DNA of 50,167 bases. It comes from Thermoplasmata archaeon (GTDB taxonomy: Archaea > Thermoplasmatota > Thermoplasmata > Methanomassiliicoccales > Methanomethylophilaceae). The DNA lies in assembly GCA_015063235.1 (NCBI GenBank), contig SUSW01000010.1:1-50167 (forward strand), written 5' to 3'. The notes below the pieces were generated by a model. It was not told where the DNA came from and searched no databases. It saw only the letters and a list, made by a program, of their open reading frames with translations. The translations under genes and the position numbers were made by a program. Positions 49,829-50,167 of the stretch are shown piece by piece. Within the stretch, counting starts at the first letter, position 1; each line of letters begins with the position of its first letter.

Positions 49829-50167
49829 TCAGTACTTGCGCGCGACGAACGCGATGAACACAGCGGTCACAGCGAGGACGGCTACGGCGGATATCCCTTT
49901 GACAAGGGCATCGGAATCCCCACTGTCATCCTCCTCGATGGAATCGATTGGAGTCCAGCGAATGTAATCGAACCACGTGTCCCCCACGATTCTTCCTCTG
50001 TAGGGCATGTGTTCCGACGCTATGTTTTTCTGGGAATGGACCATGTGATACTTGCCCTCTCCAAGGTCAAAGGCATGTTCCCCGACGTATTCGAAGTCCC
50101 AAGAGTCGCCGTACATGAGTACATCATAAACATTAGTGCATCCTGCGAATGCACGGTCCCCTATGTA
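49829..50167 (-). CDS. C-terminal part of a BspA-type leucine-rich-repeat surface protein (runs off window)
   Basis: The frame is open to the right edge and gives 112 residues. The first visible part, YIGDRAFAGCTNVYDVL then EYVGEHAFDLGEGKY, is two units of the LRR_5/BspA repeat (pattern IG..AF.GC.NL..V). An acidic linker (EEDDSGDSD) and a terminal membrane helix with basic end (FVARKY) follow, so the protein is anchored in the cell membrane with the repeats outside. BspA repeats are common on gut and rumen microbes and mediate adhesion. I do not treat the ATG at 50116 as the start because the repeat continues upstream of it. Confidence 0.85.
   Translation of the reverse strand, partial: YIGDRAFAGCTNVYDVLMYGDSWDFEYVGEHAFDLGEGKYHMVHSQKNIASEHMPYRGRIVGDTWFDYIRWTPIDSIEEDDSGDSDALVKGISAVAVLAVTAVFIAFVARKY

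Noticed and set aside
1-50167. CRISPR arrays, insertion sequences, integrases, attachment sites and replication-origin repeats
   Set aside because: No regularly spaced direct repeats, no transposase or recombinase motifs and no ORB-like clusters were noticed. The fragment at 2-178 is unidentified and is not evidence for a mobile element.

Overview
The window looks like a piece of chromosome from a host-associated methanogen-lineage archaeon, most plausibly order Methanomassiliicoccales. It carries archaeal ribosomal protein S17e, an archaeal RqcH/NFACT protein and an archaeal-type aspartate-semialdehyde dehydrogenase. Many genes have a TATA box about 25-30 nt before the start codon, implying leaderless or short-leader transcripts. 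Of 47 gene ends I read, 38 are TGA, 9 are TAA and none is TAG, as expected in a pyrrolysine-using lineage. The only TAG inside a good gene (47742-47744) is followed by 92 more open codons with recognisable homology. Taxonomy is inference: no rRNA, mcr or pyl gene is present.

Layout. 1-4.2 kb: end of an unknown gene, a secreted protein, a relic of an AzgA/NCS2 purine permease, a zinc-ribbon membrane protein and an MFS exporter. 4.4-7.5 kb: rps17e, tRNA-Arg(GCG), a YgbA-like Cys-rich protein, a small membrane protein and RqcH. 7.6-13.3 kb: peroxiredoxin, an ArsR / HMA chaperone / CadA metal-efflux module with two palindromes between the divergent genes, a MATE exporter and a methyltransferase. 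13.4-14.0 kb: tRNA-Thr(GGT) and a strongly folded region that I propose as an unidentified non-coding RNA. 14.1-24.1 kb: membrane protein, DUF1015 protein, asd, CPA2 antiporter, small membrane proteins, a restriction-like domain protein, a secreted transglutaminase-like protein and an MBL hydrolase. 24-26 kb: LysR divergent from a flavodoxin / acetyltransferase / aldo-keto reductase operon. 26-33 kb: SAH/MTA/5'-deoxyadenosine-type deaminase, second CPA2 antiporter, Cys-rich ferredoxin, flavodoxin and a second P1B ATPase. 33-41.5 kb: PlsC-like acyltransferase and divergent lipid kinase, SPL-family radical SAM protein, egghead-like glycosyltransferase, UvrA-like ABC protein and MntP. 41.5-50 kb (cell surface): polysaccharide-type ABC exporter whose ATPase is fused to Sel1 repeats, a degenerate PAPS-reductase-like protein, a secreted serpin, a membrane-anchored secreted protein with an in-frame UAG, a TerB-like protein, a relic paralogue of the UAG protein, and the C-terminus of a BspA-type leucine-rich-repeat protein.

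How the genes work together. Metal and redox stress is a theme: two P1B ATPases, MntP, peroxiredoxin, two flavodoxins and MATE/MFS exporters. A 9-mer, GTAACACGA, recurs five times, only in promoter regions (MATE gene, the gene at 20583, and the flavodoxin/P-ATPase intergenic region), suggesting an undescribed regulon. The right end is a surface and secretome region with signs of gene decay. I saw no CRISPR array, insertion sequence, integrase or rRNA.
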